DNA from: Jidongwangia harbinensis
Lineage (GTDB): Bacteria > Actinomycetota > Actinomycetes > Mycobacteriales > Micromonosporaceae
DNA: 64,000 nt
NCBI RefSeq assembly: GCF_020216025.1
Contig: NZ_JAIWNC010000050.1
Span: 17,462-81,461, forward strand
Direction of reading: 5' to 3'
Positions 27,226 through 34,966 of this stretch are shown one piece after another. The translations under genes and the position numbers were made by a program. Numbering within the stretch: the first letter of the stretch is position 1; each line of letters begins with the position of its first letter. The notes beneath the pieces are model-generated. The model was given only the letters and a program-made list of their open reading frames with translations, was not told the DNA's origin and did no database searches.

Positions 27226-29342
27226 GGCGTGCCCGCGACCCGGGACAGCGTGGTCACCGAGCCGGCGTTCGGCTCACCGGTGGCGGCCTCACCGGGGCTG
27301 CCCACGATGGCGTCCGCCTTGCCGTCCTTGTTCAGATCACCCAGCACCAGCCCGGCGGCGAACCGGTCGTCTGCCTCGTCGGTGCCGTACACGTCCTGCT
27401 GACGGATCATCTGCAGCGCCGTCAGCGCCTTCGGCCGGGCGGTGCTGACCGCGCCGCCGGCGTAGGCGTACAGCACGCCCGCGTTGCCGTTGCGTCCCGG
27501 CGCGCCGATCAGCAGGTCGGCGTACCCGTCCGCGTTGACGTCGCCGGTCGCGAACGCGCTGCCGTACAGGTCACCGGTCCGGTTGGGGTTGTTGGCGAAA
27601 TCCGTCCCGGCCAGGCCGAAGGCGGCGCCGTGCGCGGTGTTGCCGCCCGGGAGGACGGTCACGGTGCCGGACTGCGGGTCGGCGTTCGGCGCCTCGCCGG
27701 GAATGCCGATCGCCACGTCGCCCCAGCCGTCCTTGTTGAAGTCGCCGACCGCCACCGCGGCACCGAAGCGGTCCCCGGTCTCGTTCGCCCCGCCGTTGCC
27801 GGCCTGGTTCGGGCCGACGCCGCCGGAGGTCACCGGGCCGTTGGCCGACCCGGGGATGATGAAGATCGCGCCGCCCTGCGGGTCCTCGCCCGGGGCCTCA
27901 CCGGGCGCGCCGACCACCAGATCGGCGTGCACCGTGCCGGTCTTCGGGCCGAGGACGTTGCCGGCCGCCACCGAGGCGCCGAACAGGTCGCCGGCCTCGT
28001 TCGCGCCGCCGGCCGACGACTGGTTCACGAACCAGGCCTTGACCAGCCCGGACGCGCTGCCCTTGAGGACGGTCACCTCGCCGCTGCGCTTGCTGTCGAT
28101 CACCTTGCCGGGTGTGCCGATCGCCAGGTCGGTGTAGCCGTCCGCGTTGAAGTCGCCGGCGGCCAGGCTCTTGCCGAACTCGTCCCCGGCGCCGTCGGTG
28201 CGGCCGATGTCGTTCTGGTCGAAGCCCTTGGCCTGGTCCAGGCCGTTGGCCGACCCGGAGAACACCGCGATCGCGCCGGCCTTGATCGTGCCGACCACCT
28301 CGCCCGGGGTGCCGATCGCCAGGTCGGCGTAGCCGTCCTTGTTGAAGTCGCCGGTGGCGAGCGCCGAGCCGAACCGGTCACCGGCCTCGTCCGCGGCGTT
28401 CCACCGGCTCTGCAGCAGCCGCTTGCCCGCAGCCGGTCCGTTCCGGCCGCCGGCGAACACGGTCACCGTGCCGGACGGCACGTCGTTCGCCGCTCCGGTG
28501 GTGTCCGCCGGGGCGCCGACCGCGACGTCCAGGAAACCGTCCTTGTTGAAGTCGGCGGTCGCGACCGCGGTGCCGAATCCGGCGTTGGCCACCGGCGCGA
28601 CGCCGGCGTCCGTCGGGGTCAGCGTGAGCTGGTCGAACGGGTCCGCCGAGGCGGCCGGCAGGGTCAGCGCGGGCACCGGCTGGGCCACCACCGCGGCGGT
28701 CGTGTCGGACGAGCCGATGCAGCCCTTCTGCCCGGCCAGGCGGGCCACCGCCACCAGTTCGGCGCGGTTCTCGCCCAGGTCGCGGACCAGCGGCGCGCCG
28801 GCGTCGCCGCGGCACAGCCCGGCCGAGCCGGCCGGCGCCAGGTCGAGGCGGTCACCGGCGGCCTCCTCCACGGCGAACGTGGCGGCGTGCGGCTCGGTCG
28901 GGACCCAGGTGTCCGCGGTGCGCCCGAAGCCCACCGCGGTCAGCGCGTCGCCGGCCGCCGCGGCGGCCGTGGCACGCGGGATCGCGGCCGTCGTCACCGG
29001 CCGGGTCAGGATCGCCAGGGATAGGTTCGGTGCGGCGTCGGGCCGAACGTCCACCACCTTGACGGCGGCGCCGGACCGGAAGACCGCGGTGATCGCGGAC
29101 GTCGAGCCGGCCACGCACTCCCGGGCGGTGAGCACCGCCCGCGGTCCGATCAGGACACCGGTGCAGGACCGGGCATCGGCCGCACCCGGCGTGCCGATCT
29201 GCAGCCGGGTGACGAAGTCGTACGCCGTGGGCGCGACCGGTCCACCGGCGGCGCGGGCGGCGGTGCCACCGGTCGCGCTCACCAGTACGGCGAGAACACA
29301 GACCGAGGCAGGACGAAGCAGTCGGGACAGTCCCCGTGACAT
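27222..29342 (-). CDS. Secreted trypsin-fold pseudoprotease fused to a seven-unit FG-GAP propeller
   Basis: 706 aa. ATG 29342 is chosen for its GGGGGAAC ribosome site and the signal peptide LRPASVCVLAVLVSA. About residues 50-240 form an S1 (trypsin-like) fold: SCTGVLIGPRAVLTARECVAG and LCRGDAGAPLV align with the family's 'LTAAHC' and 'GDSGGP' blocks. The catalytic His is Glu and the catalytic Ser is Ala, so it cannot be a serine protease. Seven FG-GAP units follow (such as FGSALATGDFNKDGYADLAI), each with a Ca-binding D-x-N/D-x-DG loop, as in an integrin-type beta-propeller. It overlaps the GDPD gene by GTGA. A binding or adhesive role is inferred. Confidence 0.88.
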   Translation of the reverse strand: MSRGLSRLLRPASVCVLAVLVSATGGTAARAAGGPVAPTAYDFVTRLQIGTPGAADARSCTGVLIGPRAVLTARECVAGSTSAITAVFRSGAAVKVVDVRPDAAPNLSLAILTRPVTTAAIPRATAAAAAGDALTAVGFGRTADTWVPTEPHAATFAVEEAAGDRLDLAPAGSAGLCRGDAGAPLVRDLGENRAELVAVARLAGQKGCIGSSDTTAAVVAQPVPALTLPAASADPFDQLTLTPTDAGVAPVANAGFGTAVATADFNKDGFLDVAVGAPADTTGAANDVPSGTVTVFAGGRNGPAAGKRLLQSRWNAADEAGDRFGSALATGDFNKDGYADLAIGTPGEVVGTIKAGAIAVFSGSANGLDQAKGFDQNDIGRTDGAGDEFGKSLAAGDFNADGYTDLAIGTPGKVIDSKRSGEVTVLKGSASGLVKAWFVNQSSAGGANEAGDLFGASVAAGNVLGPKTGTVHADLVVGAPGEAPGEDPQGGAIFIIPGSANGPVTSGGVGPNQAGNGGANETGDRFGAAVAVGDFNKDGWGDVAIGIPGEAPNADPQSGTVTVLPGGNTAHGAAFGLAGTDFANNPNRTGDLYGSAFATGDVNADGYADLLIGAPGRNGNAGVLYAYAGGAVSTARPKALTALQMIRQQDVYGTDEADDRFAAGLVLGDLNKDGKADAIVGSPGEAATGEPNAGSVTTLSRVAGTP

Positions 29343-29448
29343 CAAAGTTCCCCCGTGGAATCGTGCCGCTCGACCCCCGTGCCGAGTCGGACGGAGCGAT
29401 GCTACTCGATTCCACGGGACCGGCGTGATCCCGGTCGACGGTGGACGC

Positions 29449-30567
29449 TCAGCGGTCCAGGACCAGGGCCACCTTCTGGAACTCCTTGACGTCGCGGTAG
29501 CCACACTTGGCCATCGCCCGCCGCAGTCCGCCGAACAGGTTGAGCTGGCCGTCGGGGCGGTCGGCCGGGCCGTACAGCAGTTCCTCGAGGGTGCCGTCCG
29601 GCTCGCCGGCGATGCAGAAACCGCCGCGCGGCAGGCTCGGGTGGCTGGCCGCCGAGTGCCACCAGGCACCGCCGGCCGGCGCGCCCTCGGCCAGCGACAG
29701 CGGCTCGCCCAGCATCACCGCGTCGGCACCGCAGCCGATCGCCTTGGCGATGTCGCCGGAGGTGGAGATGCCGCCGTCCGCGATCAGGTGGACGTACCGG
29801 CCGCCGGTCTCGTCCAGGTAGTCCCGCCGCGCCGCCGCGGCGTCCGCGATCGCGGTCGCCATCGGCACCCGGATGCCGAGCACCGTGTCGGTGGTGGCCC
29901 ACTCGTCCGCGCCGACGCCCACGATCACGCCGGCCGCACCGGTACGCATCAGGTGCAACGCGGTCTTGTAGTCGGTGCACCCGCCGACGATGACCGGCAG
30001 GTCCAGGTCGGCGATGAACTCCTTGAGGTTGAGCGGCTCGTCCGTGGTGGACACGTGCTCCGCGCTGACCAGCGTGCCCTGGATGACGAGCAGGTCGACG
30101 CCCGCGTCCAGGATCACCGGGGCCAGCGCCAGGGTGTGCTGCGGCGACACCCGGACGGCGACCGTGACGCCGCCGTCCCGGACCGCGCGCACCCGCTCCG
30201 CGATCAGCTCGGGGCGGATCGGCTCGGCGTACACCTCCTGCAACCGCCGGGTGGCGTCCGCCTCCTCGTCCAGCGAGGCCAGCTCCTCGAGAACCTTGGT
30301 GGGGTCCTCGTACCGGGTCCACAGTCCCTCGGCGTTGAGCACGCCCAGGCCGCCGAGGCGGCCCAGCGCGATCGCCGACTCCGGACTCATGGTGGCGTCG
30401 GACGGATGCGCGACGCAGGGGATCTTGAAGGGGTACGCGTCGACGCGCCACTCGGTGGACACGTCGTCGACGTCGCGGGTGCGCCGGCTCGGCACGATCG
30501 CGATGTCGTCGAGGTGATACCCCCGCTGCGCGGTCTTGCCCAGCCCGATCTCGACCACGTCACGCAT
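29449..30567 (-). CDS. guaB3: GuaB3 family IMP dehydrogenase-related protein
   Basis: 372 aa with the IMPDH TIM-barrel but no CBS domains: start VVEIGLGKTAQRGYHLDDI, then VPSRRTRDVDDVSTEWRVDA, and LVIQGTLVSAEHVS. This is the third GuaB-type group characteristic of actinobacteria, encoded directly after guaB in many species. A Cys-containing catalytic loop like that of GuaB (ICTTR) is not seen at the corresponding place. The biochemical role is less well established than that of GuaB. It follows guaB by 20 bp on the same strand. Confidence 0.9.
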   Translation of the reverse strand: MRDVVEIGLGKTAQRGYHLDDIAIVPSRRTRDVDDVSTEWRVDAYPFKIPCVAHPSDATMSPESAIALGRLGGLGVLNAEGLWTRYEDPTKVLEELASLDEEADATRRLQEVYAEPIRPELIAERVRAVRDGGVTVAVRVSPQHTLALAPVILDAGVDLLVIQGTLVSAEHVSTTDEPLNLKEFIADLDLPVIVGGCTDYKTALHLMRTGAAGVIVGVGADEWATTDTVLGIRVPMATAIADAAAARRDYLDETGGRYVHLIADGGISTSGDIAKAIGCGADAVMLGEPLSLAEGAPAGGAWWHSAASHPSLPRGGFCIAGEPDGTLEELLYGPADRPDGQLNLFGGLRRAMAKCGYRDVKEFQKVALVLDR

Positions 30568-30587
30568 GTCCTGACCTCATTTATGAG

Positions 30588-32075
30588 TTAACGGGAGTGA
30601 TAGTTCGGTGCCTCGACGGTCATCTGGATGTCGTGCGGGTGGCTCTCCTTCAGACCTGCCGCGGTAATCCTGATGAGCTGGCCCTTGGCCTGCAAGTCCG
30701 GGATGGTCTCGGCACCGGCGTAACCCATCGCCAGGCGCACCCCGCCGACCAGCTGGGCCACCACCCGCGACAGCGGGCCACGGTAGGGCACCTGGCCCTC
30801 GACGCCCTCCGGCACCAGCTTCTCCTCCGGCACGTCGTGCTGGAAGTAGCGGTCCTTGGAGTAGGACTTGGCCTGGCCACGCGACTGCATGGCGCCGAGC
30901 GACCCCATCCCGCGGTACGACTTGTACTGCTTGCCGTTCATGAAGATCAGGTCGCCCGGGCTCTCCTCGGAGCCGGCCAGCAGCCCGCCCAGCATCACCG
31001 TCTCGGCGCCCGCCACCAGCGCCTTGGCGATGTCGCCGCTGTACTGGATGCCGCCGTCCGCGATCACCGGCACGCCGGCCGCCTGGCACGCCCGGGTGGC
31101 TTCCATGATGGCGGTGATCTGCGGTACGCCGACGCCCGCCACGATCCGCGTGGTGCAGATGGCACCGGGCCCCACGCCGACCTTCACCGCGTCCGCGCCG
31201 GCCTCGGCCATCGCCTTGGCGCCCGCGTAGGTCGCCACGTTCCCGCCGACGATGTCCGTGCCGGTGTCCCGCTTGAGCCGGGCGATCATGTCCAGCACCT
31301 GGCGCTGATGACCGTGCGAGGTGTCCACGATGATCACGTCGACACCCGCGTCGATCAGGCCCCGGGCCCGCTTGTACGCGTCGTCGCCGACACCCACCGC
31401 GGCGGCCACCCGGAGCCGGCCCTGCGGGTCCTTGGTCGCGTTCGGGTACTGCTCGCTCTTGGTGAAGTCCTTCACCGTGATCAGCCCGCGCAGCCGGCCG
31501 TTGTCGTCGACCAGCGGCAGCTTCTCCACCTTGTGCCGCTGCAGCAGCGCGAGCGCCTCGTCCTTGGTGACGCCGACCGCCGCGGTGATCAGCGGCATCC
31601 GCGTCATCACCTCGCGGACCTTGGCGCTGTCGTCGGTCACGAACCGCATGTCGCGGTTCGTGACGATGCCGACCAGCACACCCTCGGCGTCCACCACCGG
31701 CACGCCGGAGATCCGGTACTTCCCGCAGAGCGCGTCGACCTGCCGCAGGGTGTCGTCCGGGCTGCAGGTGATCGGGTTGGTGATCATGCCGGACTCGGAG
31801 CGCTTCACGAGGTCGACCTGGGCCGCCTGGTCCTCCGGGGACAGGTTGCGGTGCAGGACCCCGATGCCGCCCTCACGGGCCATGGCGATCGCCATCCGGG
31901 CCTCGGTGACGGTGTCCATCGCGGCCGACAGCAGCGGAATCGACAGCTCGATGTTGCGGGTCAACCGCGTGATGGTGTTGACCCGGCTCGGGACGACATC
32001 CGATTCGCCCGGCTGGAGAAGAACGTCATCAAAGGTCAGGCCGAGCGGAACCGAGCGCGCCGATTCAATGTCCAC
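30588..32075 (-). CDS. guaB: Inosine-5'-monophosphate dehydrogenase
   Basis: 495 aa; oxidises IMP to XMP with NAD, feeding GuaA. TIM barrel with an inserted pair of CBS domains (about 95-210; GVPVVDAEGVLVGIVTNRDM and LPLVDDNGRLRGLITVKDF). Catalytic loop GVGPGAICTTRIVAGVG contains the nucleophilic Cys, and the flap has MGSLGAM and RYFQ. Start GTG 32075 (VDIESARSVPLGLTFDDVLL), preceded by GGGGATGATCC. A candidate -10 (TAGGAT) lies at 32108-32113 reading minus. Diverges from the DUF5319 gene. Confidence 0.96.
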   Translation of the reverse strand: MDIESARSVPLGLTFDDVLLQPGESDVVPSRVNTITRLTRNIELSIPLLSAAMDTVTEARMAIAMAREGGIGVLHRNLSPEDQAAQVDLVKRSESGMITNPITCSPDDTLRQVDALCGKYRISGVPVVDAEGVLVGIVTNRDMRFVTDDSAKVREVMTRMPLITAAVGVTKDEALALLQRHKVEKLPLVDDNGRLRGLITVKDFTKSEQYPNATKDPQGRLRVAAAVGVGDDAYKRARGLIDAGVDVIIVDTSHGHQRQVLDMIARLKRDTGTDIVGGNVATYAGAKAMAEAGADAVKVGVGPGAICTTRIVAGVGVPQITAIMEATRACQAAGVPVIADGGIQYSGDIAKALVAGAETVMLGGLLAGSEESPGDLIFMNGKQYKSYRGMGSLGAMQSRGQAKSYSKDRYFQHDVPEEKLVPEGVEGQVPYRGPLSRVVAQLVGGVRLAMGYAGAETIPDLQAKGQLIRITAAGLKESHPHDIQMTVEAPNYHSR

Positions 32076-32194
32076 GGATCATCCCCAAGAGAGAAGGCGA
32101 GTGTCTCATCCTACCCATCGCGCGAGTCCGCTCCGCGGGGCGGACACCACGTGCGGGCCAGCACACACGCGCCCGACATGAGTACGGTATGGGG

Positions 32195-32596
32195 GTGCAG
32201 GAAGAACCGATCGACCCGTTCACCGGCGACCCCGCCGACCCGGCCGCGGAACTCGACGACGCCGACGACGACGTCGAGAGCGACCCGCTGACCGAGGCCG
32301 AGCGGCAGGACGTGCTCGAGGACCTCTCCGACCTGGAGATCTACCAGGCGTTGCTGAGTCCGACGGGCATCCGTGGGCTGGTCATCGAGTGCGAGGACTG
32401 CCACGAGCCGCACTACTTCGACTGGGATCTGCTGCGCGGCAACCTGCGCCACCTACTCACCTCGGGGCGCCCCCGGGTCCACGAGCCGGCCTACGACCCG
32501 GACCCCGACCATTACGTAACGTGGGAGTACGCCCGCGGCTACGCCGACGGCGTTCACGACACCCTGACCGAAGGCACCGACGACGACCCCTCCTGA
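32195..32596 (+). CDS. DUF5319 family protein
   Basis: 133 aa from GTG 32195, which gives MQEEPIDPFTGDPADPAAEL. ATG 32189 two codons earlier is the alternative. GTG is preferred because TACGGT (32183-32188) lies 6 nt before it, the same leaderless spacing seen elsewhere in the window. The protein is very acidic and soluble, with a conserved core GLVIECEDCHEPHYFDWDLL (a CxxC pair followed by EPHYFDW) and VTWEYARGYADG. This small family is found next to guaB and bldM in actinomycetes. No biochemical function is known to me. The CxxC/His cluster suggests metal binding. Confidence 0.88.
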   Translation: MQEEPIDPFTGDPADPAAELDDADDDVESDPLTEAERQDVLEDLSDLEIYQALLSPTGIRGLVIECEDCHEPHYFDWDLLRGNLRHLLTSGRPRVHEPAYDPDPDHYVTWEYARGYADGVHDTLTEGTDDDPS

Positions 32597-32667
32597 GCGC
32601 AGTGCCCCGGCGGGCAGCGATCGACGTCCGCGCGGCCGTAGCCGCAGATCTCATCGGCAGCGGCGAT

Positions 32668-32711
32668 TCTTGGAGCGAAATGGCCCGCCCGGGGGCAGGG
32701 CGCCTCCAAGA
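32668..32711 (+). terminator. Stem-loop downstream of the DUF5319 gene
   Basis: The inverted repeat TCTTGGAG (32668-32675) / CTCCAAGA (32704-32711) encloses a GC-rich inner hairpin. It lies 72 bp past the stop codon, has no T-run, and is the only terminator-like element before the repeat array. Confidence 0.4.
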
Positions 32712-32811
32712 CCTGCCTACGGCGCCAAGATTTTCGTCGGCGACTTGCACACCCGGACATCACGGAGCTTGCGGCCCGCCGTGCTCCGCCAGGTGCCCGC
32801 GCGACTCCCCG

Positions 32812-33130
32812 ACCACCACGCGTGTGCCGCAAGGGCGCGCCCCGCACCCAAACCCCCCACACCGCTCCCCCGACCGCCGCGCGTGTGACGCAAAGGCGCG
32901 CCCCGCACCCAAACCCCACACACCGCTCCCCCACCACCACGCGTGTGCCGCAAAGGCGCGCCCCGCACCCAAACCCCCCACACCGCTCCCCCCACCACCA
33001 CGCGTGTGCCGCAAAGGCGCGCCCCGCACCCAAACCCCACACACCGCTCCCCCACCACCACGCGTGTGCCGCAAAGGCGCGCCCCGCACCCAAACCCCAC
33101 ACACGGCCACGGGGCGTGTGACGCCGGGGC
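32812..33130. repeat. Minisatellite of five 60/61-bp units
   Basis: Anchor CGTGTG recurs at 32821, 32882, 32942, 33003, 33063 and, in a diverged sixth copy, 33115. Full units have the form ACCACCACGCGTGTGCCGCA, AAGGCGCGCCCCGCACCC, AAACCCCACACACCGCTCCC and differ by only a few bases. Because periods alternate 60 and 61, no reading frame is maintained across the array, so I treat it as non-coding. The minus strand is G-rich, with GGGGTTTGGGTGCGGGG in each unit. The whole gene-free stretch runs from 32597 to 33305. Confidence 0.9.
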
Positions 33131-33220
33131 GCGCTCCGCGCCCGTCGCGTCGACCGGGGCGACCGGCCGGCGGAAACGGCGCGGGCGGCCCCGGTCACCC
33201 GGAACCGCCCGCCACCACCA

Positions 33221-33320
33221 TCCAGCCAAGCGCCAACCCATCCAGCCAAGCGCCAACCCGGCCGGCTAAGCGCCAACCCATCCAGCCAAGCGCCAACCCG
33301 GCCGGCTAAGCGACCAATCC
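33221..33320. repeat. Five 20-bp tandem repeats running into the 3' end of bldM
   Basis: Five exact 20-bp units start at 33221, 33241, 33261, 33281 and 33301. Two sub-types alternate: TCCAGCCAAGCGCCAACCC(A/G) and GCCGGCTAAGCG(C)CAACC. The last unit contains the stop codon and final codons of the bldM-like gene (reading minus, ...TTGGTCGCTTAG), so the array looks like a serial duplication of that gene's end. Confidence 0.9.
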
Positions 33321-34157
33321 GGCCCGGAAGCCCGCCGCCACCGCGTGTGCCCGGTCCCGCGCACCCAGCTTGCGGAACAGCCGCCGGGCGTGCGTCTTCA
33401 CGGTGTCCTCGGACACGAACAGCTCGCGCCCGATCTCGGCGTTGCTCTTGCCGTCCGCCATTCCGCGCAGCACCTGCAACTCACGTTCGGTGAGAGTGAG
33501 GCGCCGCCCGGCGGGTGCGCCCTCGGCCACCCCCACGCCGGTGCCGTCGTTGCCCGGCCAGACCATCGGTCGGCCGGTCGCCGGGTCCAGCGGCGCGTCT
33601 CCGCGCTGGGCCGGGACCATCGGCGAGTTGGGCAGCATGGCCGGCACGGTCCCGCTGTTCGGGGAGCCCATGCCGAGGCCGTCGCGGTGCAGCCCGCGGG
33701 CGGCGGCCGAGTTGGTGTTGCGGGCGCCGCCGGCCACGGTGGCCGGTTGCGCGTTGGCGCCGTTGATCGGCATGCCCGGTTGCGGGCGGACCGGTAGCAA
33801 CAGCAGTAGTAGGGCTTTGGCGACCACGCTGACCAGGTCGTGTTCGACGCCGCGGATGACGCCTCGGGCACCGGCGGCGACTGCCGCGGCGGCGACCCGG
33901 GGGTCTTCGGCACCGAACAGGACGAGCTGTGCCTGCGGGGCGCGAGCGAGGACGCGCCGGGTGAAACCGACGCTGTCGGGACGGGTCACGGCGGTGTCGG
34001 CCAGCACGACCTCGGCCGGACGTTCAGCCAGACGGATCATGGCCTCGGTCTCGCTGACCGCCGTCCGCACGACGCCGGTCATGCCGAGCCGGGCCGCGGT
34101 GGACGCGACGGTTTGGGCCGCCAGCGGGGTACGGACGCACACGAGGACGGTACGCAC
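33306..34157 (-). CDS. bldM: BldM-like LuxR-family developmental regulator with degenerate receiver
   Basis: 283 aa. The C-terminal HTH (about 215-283) TLTERELQVLRGMADGKSNA, EIGRELFVSEDTVKTHARR and LFRKLGARDRAHAVAAGF matches Streptomyces BldM closely, and the neighbour whiD supports orthology. The receiver domain (about 1-125) opens VLVCVRTPLA: the acidic pair that binds Mg is absent. An Asp remains at the phospho-site (VLADTAV), and no clear switch Lys is seen. A variable linker of about 85 residues (Pro/Asn/Gly-rich) separates the domains, making the protein longer than the roughly 200-aa Streptomyces BldM. Start GTG 34157 follows AAGGAGG. Diverges from whiD. Expected role: activation of sporulation genes, probably without phosphorylation. 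Confidence 0.83.
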   Translation of the reverse strand: MRTVLVCVRTPLAAQTVASTAARLGMTGVVRTAVSETEAMIRLAERPAEVVLADTAVTRPDSVGFTRRVLARAPQAQLVLFGAEDPRVAAAAVAAGARGVIRGVEHDLVSVVAKALLLLLLPVRPQPGMPINGANAQPATVAGGARNTNSAAARGLHRDGLGMGSPNSGTVPAMLPNSPMVPAQRGDAPLDPATGRPMVWPGNDGTGVGVAEGAPAGRRLTLTERELQVLRGMADGKSNAEIGRELFVSEDTVKTHARRLFRKLGARDRAHAVAAGFRAGLVA

Positions 34158-34388
34158 AGTGATCCTCCTTCTCTCTCAGAGGAGATCACGCGAGGGCCGC
34201 AGCATTACGCGCTTTAGATGGAAAAAACAGGAAAGATCGGAACGGGTTACGGGGGCGATGCAAGAAGGCTCACGAAGACATCGACATCTCGCGTGTGAGG
34301 CGGCGACCGCGGGGGTACACCCGGCGCAGGCCGGTGACCGGTCCCGAAATGACAACACTCCGCGGTGCCGCGCGGGAGGAGGGTGTTG

Positions 34389-34778
34389 ATGTCGAACGTT
34401 CGCAGACTGCCCGGGCCCATCGCCGACCTTTGGGATTGGCAGCGACTCGGCCTGTGCAGGGGGCGGGACAGCGCCCAGTTCTTCCACCCCGACGGCGAGC
34501 GCGGGTCGTCCCGCAACCGCCGCGAGGCGAAGGCCAAGAGTGTCTGCGGCGCCTGCCCGGTTCGGGCGGAATGCGCCGCGCACGCTCTCGCGGTCCGTGA
34601 GCCGTACGGGGTCTGGGGAGGTTTCAGCGAAGCGGAGCGGCTGCGGCTGCTCGCGGTCGGCTGGGAGGACCTTGCCGACCGGCATCACGGACGCGTCGAC
34701 CTTGCCCGGCTCGAGGCACGCCTCGGCCGACCCCACAAGTCCGCGGTACCGGCACAACGGCAGGTACCGGCGGCCTGA
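34389..34778 (+). CDS. whiD: WhiB-family iron-sulfur transcription factor, WhiD-like
   Basis: 129 aa; ATG 34389 has a strong GGAGGAGGG ribosome site. The four cluster cysteines are present: one in GLCRGRDSAQFF and three in VCGACPVRAEC, followed by the HALAVREPYGVWGG beta-turn motif and a basic C-terminus (GRPHKS). The opening RLPGPIADLWDWQ and overall spacing match WhiD of Streptomyces, which is needed for spore maturation. WhiB proteins carry a [4Fe-4S] cluster and act by binding the primary sigma factor. Position next to bldM is the conserved arrangement. Confidence 0.9.
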   Translation: MSNVRRLPGPIADLWDWQRLGLCRGRDSAQFFHPDGERGSSRNRREAKAKSVCGACPVRAECAAHALAVREPYGVWGGFSEAERLRLLAVGWEDLADRHHGRVDLARLEARLGRPHKSAVPAQRQVPAA

Positions 34779-34812
34779 CGCCGCCCGACACGCGGAATCA
34801 CCACACAGCTCG

Positions 34813-34850
34813 CGGCGCGGCCCAGATGCTCCGGCCGCGCCGTTCTGTTC
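34813..34850 (+). terminator. Terminator after whiD
   Basis: 10-bp stem CGGCGCGGCC (34813-34822) / GGCCGCGCCG (34833-34842) followed by TTCTGTTC, one of the few T-rich trailers in the window. It lies 35 bp after the whiD stop. Confidence 0.75.
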
Positions 34851-34966
34851 AGCGGTTCATCAACCGCATCGGTGGACATGCAAGCCACCGTAGGAGCGAA
34901 TCTCCGCCCGAAGTCGGACGCGCAGTGCGGCTTCGGCGACCGCCCCTACCGACCCCGGCGCGCCGA

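Noticed and set aside
32389..33309. Frames reading through the 60/61-bp array as a repetitive protein (for example CAAKARPAPKPHTPL units)
   Set aside because: Unit length alternates 60/61, so every frame is broken between units. There is no ribosome site or start at a sensible place, and equally long frames exist on both strands.
32812..33320. Possible CRISPR array
   Set aside because: Units are contiguous without unique spacers, one array has 20-bp and the other 60-bp periods, and no cas gene is present.
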